A DNA stretch of 64,000 nucleotides, taken from assembly GCF_013822155.1 (NCBI RefSeq), contig NZ_PNJW01000005.1, positions 29,915 to 93,914 on the forward strand, read 5' to 3'. Positions within the stretch are counted from its first letter, which is position 1. Each line of letters opens with the position of its first letter. The translations under genes were made by a program, and so were the position numbers. The notes under the pieces were generated by a model. It was not told where the DNA came from, did no database searches, and worked only from the letters and a program-made list of their open reading frames with translations. The DNA comes from Flavobacterium sp. (GTDB lineage Bacteria; Bacteroidota; Bacteroidia; Flavobacteriales; Flavobacteriaceae). This document shows positions 35,739-44,508 of this stretch, piece after piece.

Positions 35739-37384
35739 AAAAAATACTACTACTCTTTTTAGCACTCATAAGTTTGACCAATTGTTCTACCAAAAAACAA
35801 GCGATGACTACTGAAACTCCTTTTGTTTGGGAAGGTGCCAATTTATACTTTCTCTTAATTGACCGTTTTAATAACGGCAACCCTGAAAATGACAAGATTA
35901 TTCCGCGTGACAAAGAAACGGGCGTACTTCGCAATTTTATGAGAGGTGATATCAAAGGAATCACGCAAAAAATTGAGGAAGGTTATTTTACCGATTTGGG
36001 GATTAATGCCATTTGGATGACCCCTGTAGTGGAACAAATTCATGGAGCTGTAAACGAAGGCACCGGAAACACTTATGGCTTTCATGGCTATTGGACAAAA
36101 GATTGGACAGCCATCGACCCAAGTTATGGAACTCGTAAAGATTTAGCCGAATTGGTTGAAAAAGCACATGCCAAAGGCATCCGAATTGTCTTGGATGCTG
36201 TAATCAATCACACGGGACCGGTGACTGAATTAGACCCTGCTTATCCCGAAAGTTGGGTACGTGTTGGTCCGAAATGCACCTATGATTCTTATCAAAATTA
36301 CATTGATTGTACGTTGGTTGAAAATCTACCGGATGTAAAAACCGAAAGTAATGAAAATGTAGAATTACCTCCAATGTTGGTTGAAAAATGGAAGAAAGAA
36401 GGTCGTTATGAGCAAGAAGTTGCTGAATTAGATGCCTTTTTTAAACGAACCGGTTATCCACGAGCTCCGAAATATTATATCATGAAATGGTTGGCAGATT
36501 ACATCACCGATTTCGGGATTGATGGTTATCGTGTAGATACCGTTAAACATACCACCGAAGATGTTTGGGCTGATTTTTCAAAAGTATGCAAAGATGCTTT
36601 TGCTCAATTCAAAAAAGATAATCCTAAAAAAGTGTTAGATGCGAATGAATTCTTTTTAGTGGGCGAGGTCTACGGTTATGGAATCAGTGGCAAGCAACTC
36701 TATAATTTTGGCGATAAAAAAGTAAATTATTTTGAAAACGGTTTTGTTTCCCTCATCAATTTTGATTTTAAAGGCGATGCCAATAAACCGTATGAAGAAA
36801 CTTTCTCCAACTATTCAACCCTTTTAAATTCTGATTTGAAAGGATTGAGTGTGACGAATTACGTCACTTCCCACGACGATGGTTGGCCATTTGACAAAAA
36901 AAGAGAAAGAACGTTTGAAGCCGGAACCAAATTATTATTAGCCCCCGGAATTTCACAGGTTTATTATGGCGACGAAACTGCTCGTTCGTTAGAAATTGCC
37001 GGAACTGAAGGCGATGCAACCTTACGTTCATTTATGAATTGGGAAGACATTAAAACCAATACAAACACCAAAAACGTCTTGACCCATTTTCAAAAAATTG
37101 GTCAGTTTAGAAAAAACCATCCGGCTGTGGGTGCGGGAATTCATAAAGAACTTTCTAAAGCTCCATTTTATACGTTTAGCAGAACATTTACGAAAGGAGA
37201 TTATACTGACCAAGTAGTTATTGGTTTGGAATTACCATTTGGAAAAAAAGAAATCAATGTCTCAGGTGTTTTTGAAGACGGAACGGAAGTTCATGATGCT
37301 TTTTCAGGAATTTCAACTATTGTAAAAGATGGAAAAGTGATGATTGATAGTCAGATGGGGATTGTATTGTTAGAAAGAAAGTAG
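35735..37384 (+). CDS. GH13 alpha-amylase-family lipoprotein
   Basis: A 549-residue amylase anchored as a lipoprotein: the N-terminal lipobox LISLTNCSTKK gives Cys17. The GH13 regions are complete: DAVINHTGP (region I), GYRVDTVKHT with nucleophile Asp (region II), FFLVGEVYG with the acid Glu (region III), and VTSHDDGWPF (region IV). There is no starch-binding module and no T9SS domain. Its ATG overlaps the GH31 stop by four bases (ATGA), so it is translationally coupled. It is the last gene of the rightward operon, and a terminator follows 24 bases after the stop. Facing of the lipoprotein (periplasm or surface) is not decidable, because the Cys is followed by STKK rather than by acidic residues. 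Confidence 0.9.
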   Translation: MKKILLLFLALISLTNCSTKKQAMTTETPFVWEGANLYFLLIDRFNNGNPENDKIIPRDKETGVLRNFMRGDIKGITQKIEEGYFTDLGINAIWMTPVVEQIHGAVNEGTGNTYGFHGYWTKDWTAIDPSYGTRKDLAELVEKAHAKGIRIVLDAVINHTGPVTELDPAYPESWVRVGPKCTYDSYQNYIDCTLVENLPDVKTESNENVELPPMLVEKWKKEGRYEQEVAELDAFFKRTGYPRAPKYYIMKWLADYITDFGIDGYRVDTVKHTTEDVWADFSKVCKDAFAQFKKDNPKKVLDANEFFLVGEVYGYGISGKQLYNFGDKKVNYFENGFVSLINFDFKGDANKPYEETFSNYSTLLNSDLKGLSVTNYVTSHDDGWPFDKKRERTFEAGTKLLLAPGISQVYYGDETARSLEIAGTEGDATLRSFMNWEDIKTNTNTKNVLTHFQKIGQFRKNHPAVGAGIHKELSKAPFYTFSRTFTKGDYTDQVVIGLELPFGKKEINVSGVFEDGTEVHDAFSGISTIVKDGKVMIDSQMGIVLLERK

Positions 37385-37407
37385 CATAACGGCAATACCT
37401 ATTTCAT

Positions 37408-37448
37408 AAGCGTTTATAATCGATTGGATTGTAAACGCTTTTGTTTTT
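37408..37448 (+). terminator. Terminator of the maltose operon
   Basis: AAGCGTTTA pairs with TAAACGCTT around a 15-base loop, followed by TTGTTTTT. It lies 24 bases after the GH13 lipoprotein stop. Confidence 0.75.
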
Positions 37449-37497
37449 CATAAATGAAATTGATACTAATTGGTTCTTCATGGGTACCACAACTATA

Positions 37498-37530
37498 ACG
37501 ATGATATGACCTTGACATGACGATGATATG
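37498..37530. repeat. Three 11-base units, ACGATGATATG type
   Basis: Units ACGATGATATG, ACCTTGACATG and ACGATGATATG follow each other without gaps; the first and third are identical. This is the first of three phased short arrays in the 514-base stretch without a gene between 37385 and 37898. Confidence 0.7.
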
Positions 37531-37580
37531 GATTAAACACCTACTAAAAGGTAGTTGTCCAAAAGCTAACTAACGACTGC

Positions 37581-37640
37581 TTGAATTTGACGCATTTTGA
37601 CCGGTTTTGAACCCTTTTGACTGCATTTGAATGGGTTTGA
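37581..37640. repeat. Six consecutive 10-base units each ending TTGA
   Basis: The decamers TTGAATTTGA, CGCATTTTGA, CCGGTTTTGA, ACCCTTTTGA, CTGCATTTGA and ATGGGTTTGA stand head to tail. The last four or five bases are constant (TTTGA, all six) and the first five vary. The exact 10-base phase equals about one helical turn. Confidence 0.8.
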
Positions 37641-37667
37641 CGATTTTTTTGGGATTTACAAGGGTTT

Positions 37668-37700
37668 TGTTCGAGAGTTGTTCGGGATTTGTTCGAACGG
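37668..37700. repeat. Three 11-base units, TGTTCG type
   Basis: TGTTCGAGAGT, TGTTCGGGATT and TGTTCGAACGG follow head to tail; the first six bases are constant. It lies 27 bases after the decamer array. Confidence 0.7.
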
Positions 37701-37702
37701 GC

Positions 37703-37728
37703 TTCGGAAAAAGGGGGTGTTTTCCGAA
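37703..37728. repeat. Perfect 9-base inverted repeat next to the phased arrays
   Basis: TTCGGAAAA and TTTTCCGAA flank an eight-base G-rich loop (AGGGGGTG). No T run follows, so it is not a standard terminator. The arm sequence resembles the TTCG core of the neighbouring 11-base units. Confidence 0.7.
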
Positions 37729-37898
37729 CAAATGTGCAATTGGTACGGAACAAAACTCAAAAAGGGAGCAAAAACCAGTTTCACATTGAGTTTAAGAAAA
37801 ACGTTCCAATGAAAAGCTAATGTTTCCCTACTTTGCAGAATATAATTTAAAGATGAATGAAATTTTAATATATTTGGTTAAAGAGAAAAAATTTGGTG

Positions 37899-38468
37899 AT
37901 GAAAAATTTAGTGATTTATATATTATTTTTTCTTCTTACAGGATGTGGAAGTTCTCGTATAGATAAAAAGACAAATGAAAACATTAATAATATAGTTGAA
38001 AACGAAAGGGTCATCATGACTTTTAAGATTTACGAAAATGACATGAAATTCATGAGTGAAAAGTATAATATTGAATATAATAAACCAAAAATTCAAGATG
38101 TTACATCAATTAAGCTTTTTTATGAAATGTGTGTCAATGATATTCATTTAGAACTAAAAAATAGTTTGATTTTAAAAGAAAGAGAAAAGGTATTGTCTAA
38201 ATGGATAGATAATAGAAATTATAACCCAAAGTTACATTTTGTATTTGAAAACGAAAAAGAAATTTCTCCAAGTTTAAGTTTTTTAAAAGCAATGGATTTT
38301 TATAAAAGTGATGATTTAAGGGTATACTTAAATAAATTTAAAAAAGAAATTATTAAATTGTACATATCAAATCAAAATCCTGATATAAATCCTTGCATAG
38401 AAAATGAAGGACATTCTAATTGGAAAATTTGGGAGAATGATTCTTTAAATGAGATTCGATTAAATTGA
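37899..38468 (+). CDS. Unrecognised lipoprotein
   Basis: A 189-residue protein with a clear lipoprotein signal (FLLTGCGSS, Cys16). The start is the ATG at 37899, preferred over the in-frame TTG/GTG just before it. The mature part is helical, rich in Lys, Glu and Asn, with two Cys residues (MCVND and INPCIEN) and no motif I know. The codon use is very AT-rich compared with neighbours (ATA, AAA, GAA dominate), and the gene stands alone between an unusual repeat region and a beta-barrel gene, which hints at recent acquisition. Function cannot be proposed. Confidence 0.65.
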   Translation: MKNLVIYILFFLLTGCGSSRIDKKTNENINNIVENERVIMTFKIYENDMKFMSEKYNIEYNKPKIQDVTSIKLFYEMCVNDIHLELKNSLILKEREKVLSKWIDNRNYNPKLHFVFENEKEISPSLSFLKAMDFYKSDDLRVYLNKFKKEIIKLYISNQNPDINPCIENEGHSNWKIWENDSLNEIRLN

Positions 38469-38632
38469 TTTACCAAAGATCGATAGCTAACCACTTGCCT
38501 AAAGTGTTCTTATGAAATTCTCATTAATTATAGGACAGAAATTAGAAAGTAATTTTTAGAATAAATACTTTTCCTCCCCACCATACGTTTATAATCCATA
38601 CAAGGTTTATCAACGCTTTCTTTTCAAGGTGA

Positions 38633-38660
38633 TTTGAGCCAAGTTTTATTCCTATATTTG
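38633..38660 (+). promoter_or_regulatory. Promoter of the phosphoesterase/barrel gene
   Basis: TTTG at 38633-38636 and TATATTTG at 38653-38660, spaced 16 bases apart, close to the Bacteroidetes consensus. It ends 26 bases before the ATG. Confidence 0.6.
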
Positions 38661-38686
38661 AAATTTAAATCTAAAACCTACCCTGA

Positions 38687-41600
38687 ATGATTTTTGAAAG
38701 AACCATTTATTTTAAAACACTTCTTTCAACACTACTCCTACTGGTTTTTACCGGTTTTTTTGTGGGTTGCACCACCTACAAAACTCAAATGGGAAGTCAA
38801 GCTACCTCGTTTTACGATAATCAATCTATTGATACCACTTCCATTGTTTATTCTGTTTTTCTTACCGGAAATGCGGCCAATCAATTAAATGATGGTGCTA
38901 CTCCTTCCCTATCCAATTTTAAAAAAAGAGTAGGAACCGCTTCAAAAAACAGTACGGTTCTTTTTTTAGGTGATAATATTTTTCCATTACATGGTTTTGG
39001 AGAAAATAGAACGAAAGCAGAAGAAAAAATCAGTAAACATCTAGAACTAACCCACAATTTCAAGGGAAAAGTATTTTTTTTACCGGGCGAAATGGATTGG
39101 AAAAACGGTATTCCCGGAATTTTAGCTCAAGAAGATTTTATTACCAACTACAAAAAAAAGACCGGTCAATTAATTCCTCCAAAAGCATGTGGTCTTGAAT
39201 TTATTTCTTTGAGCGACGACATGGAACTCGTTGCCATCGATTCTCAATGGTTTAAAGAAGATTGGGATAATCATCCTGAAATCAACAAAGGCTGTTCTAT
39301 TAAAACAAGGGAACAATTAATAGAAGAACTTGATAATCATCTACTCGAAAACCAAGAAAAAACGATTTTGTTGGCTCTGCATCATCCGCTTGTTAGCAAT
39401 GGTGTATATGGAGGTCAATATTCTTTAAAACAACAACTTTATCCATTCGATAATGCGGTTCCTTTGCCGATTGCCGGTAGCTTTGTCAATTTATTCAGAA
39501 AAGCGAGTGGTTATAACACGGAAGATATTCAAAACATTCGTTATAGTGAAATGGCTAACCAAATTAAATCAATTGTTCAAAAATACAATCATGTGGTGGT
39601 TATATCAGGCCATGAACAAAATTTACAATATATTTTTAAAGACGGCATTCAACAAATCATCAGTGGTTCAGGTGCTAATTTTACACCGGCAAGAGCCGTA
39701 AACCCAAAAGATTTCAGCTATGGCGGTTATGGTTATGCCGTTTTGGACTTGTATGCAAACGGGGCTTCTACTATTTCCTATTTTACCACTTCAAATCGAA
39801 AAGAGGTATTACTTTTTAAACAAAAATTGAGGGAACCAATTGTAGAAGATAAAAAACAAACATATCCTAAACAAGTTGAGAATGAAGTCAAAAAATCAAT
39901 TTTCGGAAGACCGGTAAGTCAAAAAAGTGCCGTATATGAATACCTCTGGGGTAAACATTATAAAAATTATTACAGCCAAATTATTACGTCAAAAACCACA
40001 CTGCTCGACACGTTGTTTGGTGGTTTAAAACCGATTGGATTAGACAATGAAAGTTCAAACAGTTCTCTTATTTTAAGCGATAAAAAAGGAAAAGAATATG
40101 TAATGACCCCTTTAGAAAAAGATGCTGCCTCTTTTTTTAAATCACTTGCTTATAAAAATCAAAACTTTAAAACTCAATCCGGTAATGAAGTTACAGAAGA
40201 TTTTTTAAGAGATTATTTTACAACCATTCACCCTTTTGTCCCATTGGTAATCCCGGAGTTATCAAAAGCTATAGGCTTACGCACAACAGAACCCAAACTG
40301 TACTTTTTGCCAAAACAAAACAAATTAGAGGTCTACAATAAGGATTTTGGAGGTGCCTTTTACTATATTTCAGAAAAACCTCAAACCGCTTTTAAAAACA
40401 ATAATGAATTTGGAGATGCAATTTCAATTATTACCACTGATGAAATGCTACACCTTATTCGTACTGATAAAAATCATGTAGTAGATCAAGAAAATTATAT
40501 TCGGGCTCGCCTGTTTGATATGCTTTTAGGTGATTGGGACAGAGAGGCAAACAAATGGCAATGGGGCGTTTATGTAGAAAAAAACAAAACCATTTATCGT
40601 CCAATTTCTACACAACGTGATCAGGCATTTGCCAAATATGACGGTGCTTTTTTAAGTCTATTAAAAAGTATTCCGGCAATGGGTCAAATGCATTCATATC
40701 GTTATAATCTTAAAAACATCAAAGACTTCAATCAGCAAGCCTATGCGTTAGATTTAGCCTTATTAGCTGATGCCGATGAAAAAAGCTGGCTTAAACAAGC
40801 TGAATTCATTCAACAAAATCTTTCTAATGATTTAATCAATCAAGCATTTTTGCAACTGCCTTATGAATTGCAGGATGAAACTACTTCTAAAATAAAGCTT
40901 CATTTTAGAAATCGTTTAAAAAAGCTAAACCAGACGGCTAAGGAATATCATAAACTACTTGAGAAAAAAGCAATAGTGGTGGGCACTCAAAAAAATGATG
41001 TCATCGTAATCACCCGCTTATCAAAAGGAAGAACTGTGGTTGTGGTTTATAACGGATTAAAGACCCCCGCTAACATTGTATTTGAAAAGACTTTTTATAA
41101 AAAAAATACCAAGGAAATTTGGTTATTTGGATTAGAAGGAAACGACGAATTCAGTATTGAAGGAAAAGAAAACAATAACATTAAAATTCGTTTAATTGGT
41201 GGTTTAAATCAGGATTCGTATGTTGTTGAATATGGTAAAAAGATAAAAATTTATGACTTTTATGCCAATAACAAAACAATAACTGTGGACAAAAAAACAA
41301 CAGTTTTGCTTTCAAATAATTATGAAACAAATACGTACAATTATAAAAAACCAAAATTCAATACTTTTTCCGGTGTTCCTTTAATGGGTTTCAACCCGGA
41401 TGATGGTTTGCGATTAGGAGCCCGATTTGATTTTGTTCAACATGGTTTTTTAGGCAATCCTTATTCGCAAAAACATAGTTTATTGGCTAATTATTATTTT
41501 GCAACAAGCGGTTATGAATTTACCTATTCCGGTATCGTAAAAAAAGCATTTGGTAATTTTGACCTCGTTATTGATGCTGCAACAACCAGTTCCAATTTTT

Positions 41601-42400
41601 CGCAAAACTTTTTTGGTTATGGCAACGAAACTATTTCCCTGGAAGACGAATTAGGAATGGATTACAACCGAGTGAAAATGGCTTCATTTAAAGTAAATCC
41701 CGGTTTGGTATGGTTAAAAAATCTTGGATCGACTGTAATTGCCCGGTTGAATTTAGAATCGTATCAAGTTGAAAATACTCCCGAACGGTATATTTCAGAA
41801 AGTGGACTAGATTCCCGCATTTTTGATTTTCAAAATTTTGCCGGAATTGGATTTGAATATGCCTTTAAGAATTATGACAATCCTTTTTTACCTTCGCTAG
41901 GGTTAGGATTTCAGGCTATCGGAAAATGGAATGTAAATGTCTCCGATTTTTCCAGACAAGTTCCGTCCTTAGAAACGTCATTAAATTTAGTTTATAAATT
42001 GACTCCAGATGGACAATGGCTTTTTGAAACAACCTTAAAAGGGAAATCAATTTTCAATAATTCGTACGAGTTTTATCAAGCGGCTTCATTGGGTGGAGAT
42101 ACTGATTTGAGAGGATTTAGAGGTAACCGTTTTACAGGGAAATCAGCCTATTATCAAGGTTCAGATTTACGTTATTTTATTGGTCAAATCAAAAATCCTT
42201 TTGCTCCTATGAATTACGGTGCATTTATAGGTTTTGATTATGGACGTGTTTGGTTTCCGTCTGAAAGTTCTACAAAATGGCATCAATCCACCGGATTTGG
42301 CTTTTGGATTAACAGCAGTAATGTAATTTCGTCAACGGTTTCCTATTTTCATTCGAGTGATGGCGGTAGATTATCATTTGGGATGAAGTTTAATTTTTGA
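38687..42400 (+). CDS. Metallophosphoesterase-like / BamA-type beta-barrel fusion lipoprotein
   Basis: A 1237-residue protein. It has a lipobox at FFVGCTT (Cys28), a calcineurin-like phosphoesterase-fold domain (about 52-370), a middle region of unknown fold containing RLFDMLLGDWDREANKWQWG (about 605-630), and a C-terminal surface-antigen/Omp85-type barrel (about 896-1237) ending in LSFGMKFNF with a terminal Phe. The phosphoesterase motifs are recognisable but altered: GNAA (61-64) where GDAG is usual, intact GDN (95-97), GEMDW (134-138) where GNHDW is usual, intact HHP (about 232-234), and GHEQNLQ (308-314) where GHxHNLQ is usual. Metal binding is therefore probably weakened or lost. The standalone gene has its own promoter. 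Confidence 0.82.
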   Translation: MIFERTIYFKTLLSTLLLLVFTGFFVGCTTYKTQMGSQATSFYDNQSIDTTSIVYSVFLTGNAANQLNDGATPSLSNFKKRVGTASKNSTVLFLGDNIFPLHGFGENRTKAEEKISKHLELTHNFKGKVFFLPGEMDWKNGIPGILAQEDFITNYKKKTGQLIPPKACGLEFISLSDDMELVAIDSQWFKEDWDNHPEINKGCSIKTREQLIEELDNHLLENQEKTILLALHHPLVSNGVYGGQYSLKQQLYPFDNAVPLPIAGSFVNLFRKASGYNTEDIQNIRYSEMANQIKSIVQKYNHVVVISGHEQNLQYIFKDGIQQIISGSGANFTPARAVNPKDFSYGGYGYAVLDLYANGASTISYFTTSNRKEVLLFKQKLREPIVEDKKQTYPKQVENEVKKSIFGRPVSQKSAVYEYLWGKHYKNYYSQIITSKTTLLDTLFGGLKPIGLDNESSNSSLILSDKKGKEYVMTPLEKDAASFFKSLAYKNQNFKTQSGNEVTEDFLRDYFTTIHPFVPLVIPELSKAIGLRTTEPKLYFLPKQNKLEVYNKDFGGAFYYISEKPQTAFKNNNEFGDAISIITTDEMLHLIRTDKNHVVDQENYIRARLFDMLLGDWDREANKWQWGVYVEKNKTIYRPISTQRDQAFAKYDGAFLSLLKSIPAMGQMHSYRYNLKNIKDFNQQAYALDLALLADADEKSWLKQAEFIQQNLSNDLINQAFLQLPYELQDETTSKIKLHFRNRLKKLNQTAKEYHKLLEKKAIVVGTQKNDVIVITRLSKGRTVVVVYNGLKTPANIVFEKTFYKKNTKEIWLFGLEGNDEFSIEGKENNNIKIRLIGGLNQDSYVVEYGKKIKIYDFYANNKTITVDKKTTVLLSNNYETNTYNYKKPKFNTFSGVPLMGFNPDDGLRLGARFDFVQHGFLGNPYSQKHSLLANYYFATSGYEFTYSGIVKKAFGNFDLVIDAATTSSNFSQNFFGYGNETISLEDELGMDYNRVKMASFKVNPGLVWLKNLGSTVIARLNLESYQVENTPERYISESGLDSRIFDFQNFAGIGFEYAFKNYDNPFLPSLGLGFQAIGKWNVNVSDFSRQVPSLETSLNLVYKLTPDGQWLFETTLKGKSIFNNSYEFYQAASLGGDTDLRGFRGNRFTGKSAYYQGSDLRYFIGQIKNPFAPMNYGAFIGFDYGRVWFPSESSTKWHQSTGFGFWINSSNVISSTVSYFHSSDGGRLSFGMKFNF

Positions 42401-42472
42401 TCTGTAAATAATCCTGCTCCACGAAAATAGAATTAAGTTTTTTCATCCCATTTTACAAGCCTATTTATTTTC

Positions 42473-42480
42473 TATATTTG
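42473..42480 (+). promoter_or_regulatory. -7 element of the X-Pro dipeptidyl peptidase gene
   Basis: TATATTTG matches TAnnTTTG, 42 bases before the ATG at 42523. The -33 region has only TTTTAC at about the right distance. Confidence 0.5.
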
Positions 42481-42522
42481 TGATAAGCATCAATACAATG
42501 ATTTACCTAAAAACAGCTCAAC

Positions 42523-44355
42523 ATGAAAAACATATTCCAATTCCGTTTTCTATTCATCTTCTTCTTACTTTCTTTCGGTTCGATACAGGCTCAAACGGCT
42601 ACAAAAGCAGTTCCTGTTTTTGAAAATGGAGAAGCTCAAATTGTACCTGCTTTTAAAGAGGCTGACAAATGGATTAGGGAAGACCTTTGGGTAGAAACAA
42701 CTTTTGACACGGATGGTGATGGAAAACCAGATAGAATGCATGTGGACGTCACGCGGCCTTCACAAACGGAAACGGAAGGTTTGAAACTTCCTGTGATTTA
42801 TGAATCGAGTCCCTACTATGCCGGAGTGGCACCTGATGTAGAAGGTTTGTTTTGGGATGTGAAGCATGAATTAGGTGAAACGGCGAAAGAACGTGTTCAT
42901 GCCGAAGTGGTCCGAACCGGTAAACGCCCGATTATTTCAAATACACTCATTGGAGCTTGGGTTCCTAGAGGATTTATTGTAGTGCATTCTTGTTCACCAG
43001 GAACAGGTTTGTCACAAGGCTCGCCTACCGTTGGTGGCAAAAATGAATCATTAGCTCCAAAAGCAGTAATTGATTGGCTAAACGGGCGAGCGAATGGATT
43101 TACTTCTCCAGATGGTGATGAAAAAGTAACCGCCTATTGGAGTACCGGTAAAGTTGGCATGACAGGAACATCTTATAACGGAACGATTCCACTTGCTGCT
43201 GCAACAACTGGTGTAGAAGGATTAGAGGTAATTATTCCTGTTGCACCGAATACTTCTTATTATCATTATTATCGTTCAAACGGATTAGTTCGTTCGCCTG
43301 GTGGTTATTTGGGTGAAGACATTGATGTGTTGTATGATTTTATTCATAGTGGTGATGAATCGAAAAGGCCTTATAACAATAAGACCATTCGAGATACGGA
43401 AATGAAAAATGGCATGGATAGAATTACGGGTGATTATAACGATTTTTGGGCGGGACGCGATTACCTCAACCAAATGGCTCCGATGAAAGCCGCCATGTTG
43501 ATGTCACACGGTTTTAATGATTGGAATGTTATGCCTGAGCATAGCTATCGAATTTATAAGAAAGCCAAAGAAATGGGGCTGGAAACAAGTATTTTTTATC
43601 ATCAAGATGGACATGGTGGGCCGCCACCGTTTAGCATGTTAAACAAATGGTTTACACATTATTTATTTGGTGTGGACAATGGCGTTGAAAAAGAGGGAAA
43701 CAAAGCCTGGATTGTTCGTGAAAACGATGCTATGAATAATCCAACTCCGTATGCAGATTATCCTAATCCAGCATCAAAACCAGTTACTCTTTATTTAACA
43801 AAAGGTGCTCCTAAAATGGGTGGCTTAACTACTTCGAAATCTAAAAAACAAGGAAAAGAAACATTGGTTGATGATTATAAACTCACAGGAGAAATCTTAG
43901 CCCGTGCAGCATCATCACCAAACCGAGTGTTATATGTTACGCCCACACTTACTGAAGATGTTCATATTTCAGGTGTGCCAAAAATCACAGTAAAATTGGC
44001 CAGTAACAAACCTGCTGCAAATTTATCAGTTTGGTTGGTTTCACTTCCGTGGAATGCAGATAGTAAAGCAAAAATAACGGATAATATTATTACTCGTGGT
44101 TGGGCTGATCCTCAAAATCATAGTTCTTTAACGGAGAGTAAACCACTAACACCAGGAAAGTTTTATGAGGTAACTTTCGATTTAATGCCAGATGATCAAA
44201 TTATTAAAAAAGGACAACAAATTGGTTTGATGATTTTTTCGAGTGATAATGAATATACTTTGCATCCAAAATCGGGAACAGAATTAACGATTGATTTGGA
44301 TGGGACAATTTTGACTTTGCCGATTGTGGGTGGAGCTGATAGTTTAAAGAAGTAA
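42523..44355 (+). CDS. Xaa-Pro dipeptidyl-peptidase (family S15)
   Basis: An exported serine peptidase of 610 aa removing Xaa-Pro dipeptides from the N-terminus of peptides. A signal peptide ends at GSIQAQ. The S15 alpha/beta-hydrolase domain covers about 50-390: nucleophile Ser about 217 in GMTGTSYNGT, Asp about 333 in HGFNDWNV and His about 364 in DGHGGPP. A PepX_C beta domain (about 410-605) follows, containing ILARAASSPNRVLYVTPTL and TPGKFYEVTFDLMP. Its role overlaps that of the S9B enzyme at the left end of the window. The stop is followed by a stretch of almost 400 bases with only a gene remnant. Confidence 0.9.
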   Translation: MKNIFQFRFLFIFFLLSFGSIQAQTATKAVPVFENGEAQIVPAFKEADKWIREDLWVETTFDTDGDGKPDRMHVDVTRPSQTETEGLKLPVIYESSPYYAGVAPDVEGLFWDVKHELGETAKERVHAEVVRTGKRPIISNTLIGAWVPRGFIVVHSCSPGTGLSQGSPTVGGKNESLAPKAVIDWLNGRANGFTSPDGDEKVTAYWSTGKVGMTGTSYNGTIPLAAATTGVEGLEVIIPVAPNTSYYHYYRSNGLVRSPGGYLGEDIDVLYDFIHSGDESKRPYNNKTIRDTEMKNGMDRITGDYNDFWAGRDYLNQMAPMKAAMLMSHGFNDWNVMPEHSYRIYKKAKEMGLETSIFYHQDGHGGPPPFSMLNKWFTHYLFGVDNGVEKEGNKAWIVRENDAMNNPTPYADYPNPASKPVTLYLTKGAPKMGGLTTSKSKKQGKETLVDDYKLTGEILARAASSPNRVLYVTPTLTEDVHISGVPKITVKLASNKPAANLSVWLVSLPWNADSKAKITDNIITRGWADPQNHSSLTESKPLTPGKFYEVTFDLMPDDQIIKKGQQIGLMIFSSDNEYTLHPKSGTELTIDLDGTILTLPIVGGADSLKK

Positions 44356-44430
44356 TGAAATTTAATACAAGCATGCCAGTAGAACAAGAATTTTGTTGAC
44401 TTCATTTTTACGTTCTTGAAAATAATTCCG

Positions 44431-44508
44431 ATGAAAACACGCTTTTTGATTATACTTATTTTGCTTTTTCATGGACGGATTTCGTTTGGAATGAAGTTTA
44501 ATTTTTAA
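44431..44508 (+). pseudogene. 25-codon remnant: signal peptide fused to a barrel C-terminus
   Basis: The frame reads as a start-type hydrophobic segment (MKTRFLIILILLFHG) directly joined to RISFGMKFNF and a stop. The last ten residues match the C-terminal end of the 1237-residue phosphoesterase/barrel protein (GGRLSFGMKFNF), and the DNA shares ATGAAGTTTAATTTTT. The simplest reading is an internal deletion that joined the two ends of a former exported barrel gene, possibly a paralogue. Terminal Phe is the usual end of outer-membrane barrels. A real 25-residue peptide gene is less likely. Confidence 0.55.

Noticed and set aside
37498..37700. CRISPR-like array
   Set aside because: Units are only 10-11 bases with no conserved 24-40 base repeat and no spacers; no cas genes are present.
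37544..37753. A 69-codon open frame on the minus strand across the phased arrays
   Set aside because: Its sequence is produced by the repeat units (basic, Lys/Asn/Ser-rich) and has no domain.
37498..37770. Integron attC-like site
   Set aside because: CTAAC and GTTnnnn cores can be picked out near 37566 but do not form the paired R'/R'' boxes of an attC site, and no integrase was found.
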